The notes beneath the pieces were generated by a model. That model did not search any database, was not told the DNA's origin, and saw nothing but the letters and a program-made list of their open reading frames with translations. From Herbaspirillum sp. Sphag64 (GTDB lineage: Bacteria > Pseudomonadota > Gammaproteobacteria > Burkholderiales > Burkholderiaceae_D): a DNA stretch of 64,000 nucleotides. This document shows, piece after piece, positions 27,578-36,522 of the stretch (the stretch's first letter is position 1; each line of letters opens with the position of its first letter). The position numbers and the translations under genes are program-made. The stretch is from the NCBI RefSeq assembly GCF_014192645.1, contig NZ_JACHYE010000004.1:235572-299571 (forward strand), read 5' to 3'.

Positions 27578-28423
27578 CTAACCCAACACCTCTGCATGAA
27601 ACCGCAGGTGATCCTCCATGAAGCTGGAGATGAAGTAATACCCATGATCGTAACCTGCATGCCGTCGCAGGCGCAGTGGCTGGGCAGCCGCCACACAGGC
27701 TGATTCAAATTCCTCCGGGAGCAGTTGCTCCGCGAGGAATTTATCACTCAGGCCCTGATCAATCAAAATCCCCTTGGGGAACGGCCGCTGCAGGTTGCGC
27801 ATCAGCGCGCTGGCATCATGCTGCTGCCATACTGCCTTGTCGTTGCCGAGATAATGACTGAAAGCCTTTTCACCCCAGGGGCATTGCGACGGTGCCGCAA
27901 TCGGTGCAAATGCCGAGACGGAGTGGTACAGATCGCGATGGCGCAATGCCAGTGTCAATGCGCCATGCCCACCCATCGAATGGCCAAAGATCCCGATACG
28001 CTCCTGATTCGCTGCAAACTGCTGCAATACCAGTTGTCGCAGTTCACCTGTAACATACGACTCCATCCGGTAGTGGCTACTCCATGGTGCTTGGGTTGCA
28101 TCGACATAGAATCCCGCGGCCACGCCGAAGTCCCAGGAGTCACTTTCGCCGACGATATTCGCCCCGCGCGGGCTGGTGTCGGGCGACACCAGCATGATCC
28201 CCAGTTCTGCAGCTACGCGTTGCGCGCCAGCCTTGATGACAAAGGTTTCTTCAGTACAGGTCAACCCGGCCAGATAGAACAGCACCGGTACCTTGCCCTG
28301 TGCCGCCTGCGGTGGCACAAAGACCGAGAAGCGCATCGGCAGGCCGATTTCAGTGGAGTGATGCTGGTAAAACTGTTGCACGCCACCAAAGCAGGCGTGT
28401 TCACTGAGCAGTTCGATGGCCAT
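27578..28423 (-). CDS. fghA: S-formylglutathione hydrolase
   Basis: A 281-aa serine hydrolase that converts S-formylglutathione to formate and glutathione, the second step of glutathione-dependent formaldehyde oxidation. The nucleophile lies in GIFGHSMGGHGALTLAL, the Asp in IDQGLSDKFL and the His in GYDHGYYFISSF. The ATG at 28423 (MAIELLSEHACFGG) fits the family; an in-frame extension to 28459 lies inside the upstream gene. It is 1 base behind the class III alcohol dehydrogenase gene and belongs to its operon. Confidence 0.94.
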   Translation of the reverse strand: MAIELLSEHACFGGVQQFYQHHSTEIGLPMRFSVFVPPQAAQGKVPVLFYLAGLTCTEETFVIKAGAQRVAAELGIMLVSPDTSPRGANIVGESDSWDFGVAAGFYVDATQAPWSSHYRMESYVTGELRQLVLQQFAANQERIGIFGHSMGGHGALTLALRHRDLYHSVSAFAPIAAPSQCPWGEKAFSHYLGNDKAVWQQHDASALMRNLQRPFPKGILIDQGLSDKFLAEQLLPEEFESACVAAAQPLRLRRHAGYDHGYYFISSFMEDHLRFHAEVLG

Positions 28424-28424
28424 A

Positions 28425-29531
28425 TCAGAACTCGACGACAGAACGGATGGACTCGCCACTCTTCATCAGATCAAAACCTTCATTGATCCGCTCCAGCGGC
28501 AGCTTGTGGGTGATCAGGTCGTCGATGTTGAGCTTGCCTTCCATGTACCAGTCGACAATCTTTGGGACATCGGTCCGACCACGTGCACCGCCGAAGGCAG
28601 AACCCTTCCAGACCCGGCCGGTTACCAGCTGGAACGGGCGGGTGCTGATTTCCTGCCCGGCAGCAGCGACGCCGATGATGATCGACTGGCCCCAGCCCTT
28701 GTGACAGCATTCCAGCGATTGACGCATGGTGGTGGTGTTGCCGATACATTCGAAGCTGTAGTCGGCACCGCCGTCGGTCAGGCCAATGATGGCATCGACG
28801 ACATTCGGAACATCCTTGGGATTGATGAAATGGGTCATGCCAAATTTGCGTGCCATTGCTTCACGGCCCGGATTCAGGTCAACGCCGATGATCTTGTTGG
28901 CACCGACCATACGCGCTGCCTGAATCACGTTCAAGCCGATCCCGCCCAGACCAAACACGACCACGTTGGCACCAGCTTCCACCTTGGCGGTGAACAGCAC
29001 CGCGCCGACGCCTGTGGTCACGCCACAGCCGATGTAGCAAACCTTATCGAAGGGGGCGTCTTCGCGAATTTTTGCGAGGGCGATTTCAGGCACCACGATG
29101 TAGTTGGAAAACGTTGAGGTTCCCATGTAATGGAACAGCGGCTTGCCATCCAGCGAGAAGCGGCTGGTGGCGTCTGGCATCAAGCCACGGCCTTGGGTCG
29201 AGCGGATGGCCTGACACAGATTGGTCTTTTGCGAGAGGCAGAATTTGCATTCGCGGCATTCGGGTGTGTAGAGCGGGATGACGTGGTCATCTTTCTTCAG
29301 GCTCTTCACGCCAGGTCCAACTTCGAGAACCACACCCGCACCTTCGTGGCCGAGAATGGCTGGGAACAAGCCTTCCGGATCGGCGCCGGAGAGGGTGTAG
29401 TAGTCGGTATGGCAGATGCCGGTGGCCTTGATTTCGACCAGCACTTCACCGGTACGCGGGCCGGCGAGATCAACTTCTTCAATGGTCAGTGGTGCGCCTG
29501 CTTTCCATGCGACGGCTGCTTTGGTCTTCAT
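28425..29531 (-). CDS. adhC: S-(hydroxymethyl)glutathione dehydrogenase / class III alcohol dehydrogenase
   Basis: A 368-aa zinc- and NAD-dependent dehydrogenase that oxidises the formaldehyde-glutathione adduct to S-formylglutathione. Catalytic zinc ligands are the Cys in ATGICHTDYYTLSG and the His in FPAILGHEGAG. The four structural-zinc cysteines are in PECRECKFCLSQKTNLC. The NAD-binding motif is VFGLGGIGLNVIQAA. ATG 29531 has GGGAGAA upstream; longer in-frame starts are not needed. No FrmR-type repressor gene is adjacent. Confidence 0.95.
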   Translation of the reverse strand: MKTKAAVAWKAGAPLTIEEVDLAGPRTGEVLVEIKATGICHTDYYTLSGADPEGLFPAILGHEGAGVVLEVGPGVKSLKKDDHVIPLYTPECRECKFCLSQKTNLCQAIRSTQGRGLMPDATSRFSLDGKPLFHYMGTSTFSNYIVVPEIALAKIREDAPFDKVCYIGCGVTTGVGAVLFTAKVEAGANVVVFGLGGIGLNVIQAARMVGANKIIGVDLNPGREAMARKFGMTHFINPKDVPNVVDAIIGLTDGGADYSFECIGNTTTMRQSLECCHKGWGQSIIIGVAAAGQEISTRPFQLVTGRVWKGSAFGGARGRTDVPKIVDWYMEGKLNIDDLITHKLPLERINEGFDLMKSGESIRSVVEF

Positions 29532-29693
29532 GTGTTCTCCCTTGGGTTCGTGCATACGGTGGATGCGGATGATGGATATTCGGCCGCACTTGAGCAGGGC
29601 AGATCGTATCAAGTTTTGGTAAATCAGGTGCGGTACTCAAAAATGGTTATTTGGCAATATTCGTGGTTGCGCTCAGTAGAGATGTCCCTTTTT

Positions 29694-29708
29694 AGCTCAT
29701 GGTGAGCT
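29694..29708. other. Short hairpin upstream of adhC, next to the repeat pair
   Basis: AGCTCA at 29694-29699 pairs with TGAGCT at 29703-29708. The surrounding 29532-29729 stretch is the upstream region of adhC (minus strand) and holds no gene that I can support. Confidence 0.3.
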
Positions 29709-29729
29709 TGTTAGCGTTGGATTGCTCTT

Positions 29730-29993
29730 TCTTCGCTGATTCTTGCTGTTCTTCGGACGACCTAGCCGGGGGTGGCCCGGCAGCCACTCACTTTTCTTGC
29801 TTCGCCAAGAAAAGTAAGCAAAAGAAGGCGACCGCAACTTACGTCGCCCCTGCGGGGGGCCCGCCGCTGCACCACGTCAATCGGGAGAAGCGCACAACTC
29901 GCTACGCTCAGACAAGCGCTTCTCTTTTTCCAATTGCCGCAGCGCATCAGCGGCGACTCCACATGCGGAATTCTTTTTGCCGGCTCGCTACGC
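29730..29993 (+). repeat. Structured inverted repeat, left copy
   Basis: This is the left copy of an element repeated in inverse orientation at 30097-30359. The outer 120 or so bases (29730-29850) differ from the other copy at about two positions. The inner half is diverged, but blocks such as AACTCGCTACGCTCAGACAA and GGCGACTCCACATGCGG persist. It holds a perfect 10-bp hairpin (29790-29799 with 29806-29815, ACTTTTCTTG/CAAGAAAAGT) and a 9-bp stem (GAGAAGCGC at 29885-29893 with GCGCTTCTC at 29916-29924) followed by TTTTT. Several frames are open through it on both strands, but I read these as by-products of the repeat. Confidence 0.85.
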
Positions 29994-30096
29994 ATTGCCT
30001 TGGTAGGGCGGTATGCGACAGTATTTATTGTGAGATTTTTCGCTGTGTTTTTTAGCGTGAATGCCAAGTCTGAATTTGCGTGCATTCGTCAGCGCG

Positions 30097-30359
30097 ATGC
30101 GAAGCGAGCGGTTTGGGAATCCCGCATGTGGAGTCGCCGGTACTGTGTTGCAGCAATCGGAAGAAGATCGATGCTTGTCTGAGCGAAGCGAGTTTGCATC
30201 GGTCCCGATTGATGCGGCACGGTGCCGGGAACCCCGAAGGGGCGACGTAAATTGCGGTCGCCTTCTTTTGCTTACTTTTCTTGGCGAAGCAAGAAAAGTG
30301 AGTGGCTGCCGGGCCACCCCCGGCTAGGTCGTCCGAGGAACAGCAAGAATCAGCGAAGA
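30097..30359 (-). repeat. Structured inverted repeat, right copy
   Basis: This is the inverse copy of the element at 29730-29993. It has the same outer hairpin (30274-30283 with 30290-30299). Its inner stem is made of different bases: GATCGATGC at 30166-30174 pairs with GCATCGGTC at 30196-30204, one G-T wobble included. The loop is nearly the same as in the left copy. The stem is thus kept by paired changes. The 100-base spacer between the copies (29994-30096) is A/T-richer and has no gene. Confidence 0.85.
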
Positions 30360-30437
30360 CATGTAATTGGGCAATAAACGTTGACCATCGTTTTATCGAA
30401 CGGTATTCTGAACGCATCCCTAAAAAAGAATGGGATC

Positions 30438-30601
30438 AGGTTTGACAGCCTGTGAATCGTACCGGCGAAAGGCCGCGTCTTTGTGACGCGTTTTTTTCGC
30501 CCTGCTTTCGCACGTCTCTATGGCGGGCCTTGGCAGGGACACCTTCGGGTGTGCCGGTTCTGGTATGGTTCCCGGTCTGTCAACCCTGTCTTGTGCCCGC
30601 C
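30438..30601 (+). ncRNA. Structured leader RNA upstream of the 125-aa unknown gene
   Basis: Several pairings can be drawn. TTGACAG at 30441-30447 can pair with CTGTCAA at 30577-30583. GGCGGGC at 30522-30528 pairs with GCCCGCC at 30595-30601. Inside that is a UUCG-capped hairpin (30536-30543 with 30548-30555, one mismatch). A GC-rich hairpin with seven T residues (30474-30497) lies upstream. Together with the 200-base distance to the start codon this suggests a regulatory leader or a small RNA. I cannot assign it to a known family with confidence. Confidence 0.5.
30474..30497 (+). terminator. Intrinsic terminator or attenuator
   Basis: CGCGTC at 30474-30479 pairs with GACGCG at 30485-30490 around TTTGT and is followed by seven T residues (30491-30497). 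It points toward the small unknown gene 160 bases on, so it either ends transcripts from the repeat region or attenuates that gene. Confidence 0.7.
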
Positions 30602-30660
30602 ACCCTCGTCATGTTGAGGAGCTGGCCGGTACTTCACTTGTGTACCTTAACGGAGGCTCC

Positions 30661-31038
30661 ATGATCGACAACGACAGCAGTTCCGCCAGCACCAACGACA
30701 CTTCATCAGATACATCCGCAGACACATCCACACGCGCAGCAGACTCCACGATCCATCAGGATTTTCATTGGGTCGACGGCGAGTTGCAGGGTAGCCTCTA
30801 CGGCAATCTTCTGGAAACCACACTCGATGTTTCAGCAGGCATTCACGCCTGTCTGCAAATTGTGTACGCCAGTGCACTTGAGCGTGCGGCCAATGAGGAT
30901 GCCGATGCAGATACACCAGCCACCCCGGTAGTCGGCGTAGTGCAAGCCGATCAATTGATGCGGATGGCGATTGCATCAGCAGGGTTGTTGCGTGATGAGG
31001 CAAGGCGGCAGGTGGAGGATCTTGCAGAAGCAGCTTGA
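30661..31038 (+). CDS. Small protein of unknown function (125 aa)
   Basis: The ATG at 30661 follows a strong ribosome site (GGAGG, 30651-30656). The first 35 residues are rich in Ser, Thr and Asp and are likely disordered. The rest is helical, with LETTLDVSAGIHACLQIVYASAL and the C-terminal block QADQLMRMAIASAGLLRDEA. No signal peptide or membrane helix is seen. The size and two-helix layout recall small DUF3077-like proteins, but this is a weak impression. A broken copy of its C-terminal half is present at 41691-41870, so it belongs to a small family in this genome. Confidence 0.7.
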   Translation: MIDNDSSSASTNDTSSDTSADTSTRAADSTIHQDFHWVDGELQGSLYGNLLETTLDVSAGIHACLQIVYASALERAANEDADADTPATPVVGVVQADQLMRMAIASAGLLRDEARRQVEDLAEAA

Positions 31039-31359
31039 AGCCTAAACGCGCGTGATATCGACAGCTTTATGACGTGGTGGGCGGATGACTGTAAATATTA
31101 TGTCTTCCCCTCCACGCTTGTTGCCGATGGTATTGCTGCGATTTGTGAGCGACATATTGAGCGCTTCAAGGAGTCGAATCTCTATGGAAGTCTTCACAAC
31201 CGTATCGTAGTCGGCAACATGATGGTTGATTACGAAACCGTGACGCGAACCTTCCCTGAGGGACCAGGGGAGATCGAGGTGATCTGCATTTACGAGGTCG
31301 AGAGAAATAAAATCGTGAATGCCTGGTTCAAGCAGGGAGAGCGGAAACTTCACGCATGA
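31039..31359 (+). pseudogene. NTF2/SnoaL-like protein gene lacking its 5' end
   Basis: In frame from base 31039, immediately after the stop of the 125-aa gene, the translation reads LNARDIDSFMTWWADDCKYY, which looks like the early part of a SnoaL/NTF2-like domain. It continues through ICERHIERF and TRTFPEGPGEIEVICIYEVE to the family-like end IVNAWFKQGERKLHA. The family normally has about ten more residues and a start codon before this, and here the preceding codon is the TGA of the other gene. The only ATG is at 31069, inside the first helix. I read it as a truncated remnant, although expression by coupling from ATG 31069 (96 aa) cannot be excluded. Confidence 0.65.
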
Positions 31360-31481
31360 GGCTTATCCGGTAACGTAATACCAATAGTTTTCTTAGCTGA
31401 TCATATAAAGAAAGCGGCAGCCCAAATTGCAAAAAATTGGACTGTCACTTAACTTTCTGAGCAATGTATAGCGTTCAATGC

Positions 31482-31500
31482 CGTCTATAGCCTATAGACG
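31482..31500. promoter_or_regulatory. Perfect palindrome with CTATAGA half-sites, 3' of the XRE gene
   Basis: CGTCTATAG at 31482-31490 and CTATAGACG at 31492-31500 are perfect inverted repeats with a 1-base spacer. They lie just past the stop of the orphan XRE regulator gene. The same TCTATAG/CTATAGA core recurs upstream of that gene at 31887-31927. Confidence 0.5.
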
Positions 31501-31508
31501 TAGACACA

Positions 31509-31874
31509 CTAGTCGAATGTCTTAGAAATAGTCATCGTTATGGACCGTTCCAGTGTTGGATGTCTTACCCGCCGAGCACGGCCACGTGCATCCGTGATCA
31601 GTTCAGGCAAAGCTGTTGCTGGTGGTGTTGGCACTAGTACCGATAGCATTCCGAGCACATTCAATACCGATAGATAGGCACCAATGGCAGCAGCAGGATC
31701 GCCGCGTTCGATGCGCCCCAGTGTGTTTTTGGAAATTTGCGCACGCTGACAAAGTTCGGCTCCCGTGATGCGTTGTGTCAGGCGTTGCGATTTGATGACC
31801 TCACCCCAGAGCCTACAGCGTTCCAGTACTAGAGTTGGATACTTGTCAGATGTGGAGATGAGTTTCTTTGGCAT
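31509..31874 (-). CDS. XRE-family DNA-binding protein (HipB-like, orphan)
   Basis: A 121-aa protein with a helix-turn-helix at about residues 22-75 (SQRLTQRITGAELCQRAQIS, then KNTLGRIERGDPAAAIGAYL). The RIERGDP-AAIGAYL-VLNVLGM pattern is typical of HipB-type antitoxins and regulators that pair with HipA kinases. No hipA-like gene or other toxin lies on either side, so it is an orphan here. The ATG at 31874 is 12 bases from an inverted repeat of TATCTATAG that may be its own operator. Confidence 0.82.
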   Translation of the reverse strand: MPKKLISTSDKYPTLVLERCRLWGEVIKSQRLTQRITGAELCQRAQISKNTLGRIERGDPAAAIGAYLSVLNVLGMLSVLVPTPPATALPELITDARGRARRVRHPTLERSITMTISKTFD

Positions 31875-31886
31875 GATTTTTTAGTG

Positions 31887-31927
31887 CTATAGATAGTTCT
31901 TTAAGGCACATAAGGGATTATCTATAG
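31887..31927. promoter_or_regulatory. Operator-like inverted repeat upstream of the XRE gene
   Basis: CTATAGATA at 31887-31895 and TATCTATAG at 31919-31927 are 9-bp inverted repeats whose centres are 32 bp apart, about three helical turns. The position ahead of the XRE start and the recurrence of the core at 31482-31500 suggest autoregulation. The ligand is an inference. Confidence 0.55.
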
Positions 31928-32098
31928 TCATATTATGTGGCTGATTAACACAGCGCCAGCATGGTAATACGACGTAAGCCAATAGGCATTAGCAGGTCTT
32001 TACTGCTTGTTGCAGTTTCACTGCTTTATACCGGCTGCCGGAAATGACGAGGATGTTCATTGCTGTATCTCTTGTCGGTACCAATGGCACCAATGTCA

Positions 32099-33475
<1,377 letters not shown>

Positions 33476-33780
33476 GTTTGTCCTTTAGAAGCAGCGGGCG
33501 ATGTAGTCGCTGTCTGTTGTTATTGCTTGAGAATAGTGCGAGTCAACGCGCGTAGAGCGAATGGTAATTGTGCCGTTGCGTGACGCTAGATTCTCGATCT
33601 TACCAGTGAAGGTGGGCCTTGATCCGCCTAGTGTGGAAGGAGTGTGGATTCCTTTGCAGTTTTGCAAGACAGGCTTGATTTGAAAGCAATAAATGGATTG
33701 AGAATTCCTGAGAAGCAGCGTTTAATCCATGCTACCGATCATCAGCATGGTGAATCGATAAACAACTTAAGGAGAAAAGG
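33476..33780. other. Divergent promoter region of sdaA and the EamA exporter
   Basis: This 305-base gap separates two divergent genes. The ribosome sites AAAGGAC (sdaA) and AAGGAGAAAAGG (exporter, 33771-33780) are clear. I found no gene, riboswitch or strong palindrome in it. Confidence 0.5.
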
Positions 33781-34710
33781 ATGCGGGTGGCAGACTATGC
33801 AAGACTGGTTCTACTAGCGGCGATCTGGGGAGCAAGCTTCTTGCTCATGCGGATTGCAGCACCGGTGCTGGGGGCGTTGCCGACGGCATTCTTCCGGGTC
33901 TTGTTTGGTGCCATCGGGCTGGCCGTATTGTTGGCATTGATGCGCACAACGTGGGTCTTCAAGGGCAAGTTCAAGTCGACGATGCTGTTGGGCGTGATCA
34001 ATTCCGGCATTCCCTTTTTGATGTATTGCCTGGCAGCCAAGCTGCTGCCTGCCGGTTATTCGGCCATCTTCAATGCGACGACCCCGTTGATGGGGGTGGT
34101 GATCGGTTACCTCTTCTTTCAGGAAACCCTCAGCGGCAAGAAAATCGGCGGGGTCATTGCCGGTCTTGCCGGTGTCAGCCTGTTGACCGCAACCGGTCCG
34201 GTCACCATTAGCAGCACCGTGGTTCTGGGGGCATTGGCCTGTCTGGTAGCAACGGCTTGCTACGGCACGGCTGGATTTTTGACCAAGCGCTGGATTTCGG
34301 AAAAGGGTGGGCTAGACGCCAAATTGGTAGCTTTTGGTAGCCAGATTGGTGCTACCGTTTTTCTGGCACCGATCTTTGGTGGCGCGGCATTGATCGCACC
34401 GATGGCGTCGTGGGGCGATATGCATGTCTGGCTGGCGGTGCTTGGGGTCGGGGTTTTTTGTACAGCGTTTGCCTATATTCTCTACTTCCGTTTGATCGCG
34501 GATATCGGCCCAGTGAAGTCACTGACGGTAACTTTTCTGATTCCTCCCTTTGGCGTGCTTTGGGGATTTCTGTTTCTCGGGGAGCAGGTCACACTGGCGC
34601 ATCTGGAAGGCGGCGGTCTGATTGCGCTGGCAGTATGGTTGGTGCTGGCGCCAAGCCAAACACGGGTATCCAATGCCAAAGCAGACGCGAAGCCTCCTGT
34701 CTCTGACTGA
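33781..34710 (+). CDS. DMT-superfamily transporter (EamA family)
   Basis: A 309-aa inner-membrane protein with ten predicted helices in two EamA repeats; the first begins LVLLAAIWGASFLLMRIAAPVLG. Members export amino acids, nucleotide precursors or other metabolites. It ends before a good terminator at 34742-34772, so it is probably monocistronic. It lies between serine dehydratase and hydroxyaspartate-type dehydratase genes. An amino acid as substrate is plausible but not shown. Confidence 0.9.
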   Translation: MRVADYARLVLLAAIWGASFLLMRIAAPVLGALPTAFFRVLFGAIGLAVLLALMRTTWVFKGKFKSTMLLGVINSGIPFLMYCLAAKLLPAGYSAIFNATTPLMGVVIGYLFFQETLSGKKIGGVIAGLAGVSLLTATGPVTISSTVVLGALACLVATACYGTAGFLTKRWISEKGGLDAKLVAFGSQIGATVFLAPIFGGAALIAPMASWGDMHVWLAVLGVGVFCTAFAYILYFRLIADIGPVKSLTVTFLIPPFGVLWGFLFLGEQVTLAHLEGGGLIALAVWLVLAPSQTRVSNAKADAKPPVSD

Positions 34711-34741
34711 GCCATTGCCACTGCTGTGACCGTTGCGGCAG

Positions 34742-34772
34742 AAACTCTGCAAGTCATTGATTTGCAGAGTTT
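34742..34772 (+). terminator. Intrinsic terminator after the EamA gene
   Basis: AAACTCTGCAA at 34742-34752 pairs perfectly with TTGCAGAGTTT at 34762-34772 around a 9-base loop, and the T run continues to 34775. Confidence 0.88.
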
Positions 34773-34836
34773 TTTATTGCTGTATGATCAGATCGTTCTG
34801 GACGATTTGTCTGAATATGGAATTTAATTTGATTTT

Positions 34837-34862
34837 TTATCCAGAAATGGATAAATTATCCA
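34837..34862. promoter_or_regulatory. Operator-like cluster of three TTATCCA half-sites
   Basis: TTATCCA at 34837-34843, TGGATAA at 34848-34854 and TTATCCA at 34856-34862 form two overlapping palindromes with 4- and 1-base spacers. They lie 54-79 bases ahead of the dehydratase start. A regulator encoded in the same operon (YheO-like) is a natural candidate to bind here. Confidence 0.55.
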
Positions 34863-34915
34863 TATCAAAGCCATCTCACCCTCTGATTTCTCGATCAGTC
34901 ATTCCGGAGCACATC

Positions 34916-35881
34916 ATGACCGTCGCCTCACCTCTCCAGTTCCGCCATATTCAAGACGCCGCCAAGCGTATCGCCGGTGTTGCCCATCGCACTCCAGTAC
35001 TGACCTCCAAGACCGCCAATGCCCTTGCCGGTGCGGAACTGTTTTTCAAATGTGAAAACTTTCAGCGCGTCGGTGCCTTCAAGTTTCGTGGTGCCTACAA
35101 TGCGCTGTCGCAATTCACCGAAGCGCAGCGCAAGGCTGGCGTGGTGTCTTTTTCATCTGGCAATCATGCCCAAGCCATCGGTTTGGCCTCGCGCCTGCTG
35201 AACATCCCGGCGCTGGTGCTGATGCCGCACGATGCGCCGCAGACCAAGATCACGGCCACCCGCGAATATGGTGCGGAAGTGCAAACCTATAACCGCTACA
35301 CCGAAGATCGCGAAGCGATCGGGCGCGATCTGGCTGAGCGTCGCGGCATGACGCTGATTCCGTCCTACGATCATCCAGATGTCATCTGTGGCCAAGGCAC
35401 CGCAGCGCTGGAACTGTTTGAAGAAGTGGGGCAGCTTGATGTGTTGCTGGTCTGTCTTGGCGGTGGCGGTTTGCTGGCAGGTTCGGCACTGGCCGCCTCG
35501 GGGGCGTCGCCGCAATGTGAAGTGATTGGTGTCGAGCCTGCGCTGGGCAATGATGGCCAGCAATCCTTCCGTGCCGGCAAGATCATTCATATTCCGGTGC
35601 CGGACACGATCGCTGACGGTGCCAAGGTCACCCACGTGGGCGAACATAATTTCCCGATCTTTCAGCAGCATGTCAAAGACATCGTCACCGTTGATGATGC
35701 ACAGTTAATTAGCACCATGAAGTTCTTTGCCGAGCGCATGAAAATCGTGGTTGAGCCAACCGGTTGTCTGGGGGCGGCAGCCGCGCTGCAACAGGCCTAT
35801 CCGATTGCAGGCAAGCGCGTTGGCGTGATTGTCAGTGGTGGTAATGTGGATTTGCCGGTTTTGTCGCAATTACTGGCTTGA
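34916..35881 (+). CDS. PLP-dependent ammonia-lyase, threo-3-hydroxyaspartate/threonine dehydratase-like
   Basis: A 321-aa fold-type II PLP enzyme of the serine racemase / L-threo-3-hydroxyaspartate dehydratase / BhcB group. The PLP lysine is Lys56 in GAFKFRGAYNAL, the SSGNHAQAIGLA loop binds substrate carboxylate, and CLGGGGLLAG binds phosphate. The C-terminal regulatory domain of biosynthetic threonine dehydratase is absent. The ATG at 34916 has CCGGAG upstream; earlier in-frame ATGs would run across the operator. Together with the ornithine-cyclodeaminase-family and D-serine-dehydratase-fold genes downstream, it points to 3-hydroxyaspartate to iminosuccinate/oxaloacetate chemistry. Confidence 0.85.
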   Translation: MTVASPLQFRHIQDAAKRIAGVAHRTPVLTSKTANALAGAELFFKCENFQRVGAFKFRGAYNALSQFTEAQRKAGVVSFSSGNHAQAIGLASRLLNIPALVLMPHDAPQTKITATREYGAEVQTYNRYTEDREAIGRDLAERRGMTLIPSYDHPDVICGQGTAALELFEEVGQLDVLLVCLGGGGLLAGSALAASGASPQCEVIGVEPALGNDGQQSFRAGKIIHIPVPDTIADGAKVTHVGEHNFPIFQQHVKDIVTVDDAQLISTMKFFAERMKIVVEPTGCLGAAAALQQAYPIAGKRVGVIVSGGNVDLPVLSQLLA

Positions 35882-35895
35882 ATGTTACGAACACG

Positions 35896-36522
35896 ATGAA
35901 AAAGAGCACCGAACAACTCCAGTTGCTGGAACAGGTGAAGCAGATTGCCGATGGCCTCGGTCAGACCTTTGCGCCGTTTTGCGAAGTGGTGGTGCATGAT
36001 CTGCTGGACCCAAAGCATGCGGTATTGGCCATTCACAATAACCTGTCGCAGCGTGATATCGGCCAGCCAGCGACCGAGCTTGGTCTGGCACGCATCATCG
36101 ATCCTGATTTTGATCAGATCATTGCCAATTATCCCAACAAGTTTGCCGATGGCCGGCAGGTCAAAAGTACCTCGATTGGTATCAAGGATACGAGCGGCAA
36201 TTACATTGCCGCCTTGTGCATGAATGTTGATCTGACCTTATTCCATGGTTTTCAGAATGCCATGAACCAGTTCCTGGCAATCGACTCTGCCAAGAAACCC
36301 GGCGAGTCACTCGATCCGGCAGGTGCCGATGCGATTCGCGCCCGCATTGATCAGTTTGCCGCCAGACTGGCCAGTTCGCCGCGCACCCTCAAAACGCGCG
36401 AACGCAAGCAACTGCTGCAAGAACTCAAAGAGTCCGGTTTGCTGGAAGTACGCCGGTCGATGGAAATCATCGCCGAACATCTCGGCGTGTCACGCGCCTC
36501 GGTCTATACCTATGTCAAATAA
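35896..36522 (+). CDS. YheO/DauR-type transcriptional regulator (PAS-like plus HTH)
   Basis: A 208-aa regulator. A YheO-type PAS-like domain (FAPFCEVVVHDLLDPKHAVL onward, about residues 10-125) is followed by a C-terminal helix-turn-helix ending RSMEIIAEHLGVSRASVYTYVK. The same build is found in DauR, which controls D-arginine use. The start may instead be TTG 35878, which overlaps the stop of the preceding gene (TTGA); ATG 35896 looks the safer choice. It overlaps the next gene by 11 bases and probably controls this operon. Confidence 0.82.
   Translation: MKKSTEQLQLLEQVKQIADGLGQTFAPFCEVVVHDLLDPKHAVLAIHNNLSQRDIGQPATELGLARIIDPDFDQIIANYPNKFADGRQVKSTSIGIKDTSGNYIAALCMNVDLTLFHGFQNAMNQFLAIDSAKKPGESLDPAGADAIRARIDQFAARLASSPRTLKTRERKQLLQELKESGLLEVRRSMEIIAEHLGVSRASVYTYVK

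Noticed and set aside
27725..28486. 253-codon open frame opposite fghA
   Set aside because: It is antisense to a gene with complete catalytic motifs and lacks a domain.
29699..30417. Several overlapping open frames on both strands (basic, Ser/Lys/Arg-rich, 88-136 codons) through the inverted repeats
   Set aside because: The same peptides appear in both copies and in several frames at once, as expected from a DNA or RNA repeat. No ribosome site or domain supports any of them, and the sequence constraint follows the hairpins.
30661..31038. Start of the small unknown protein at 30520 (172 codons)
   Set aside because: The added 47 codons would cover the structured leader, whereas the ATG at 30661 has a strong GGAGG site at the right distance.
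33476..33680. Glycine riboswitch upstream of sdaA
   Set aside because: The sequence read on the minus strand lacks the conserved core blocks of that riboswitch.
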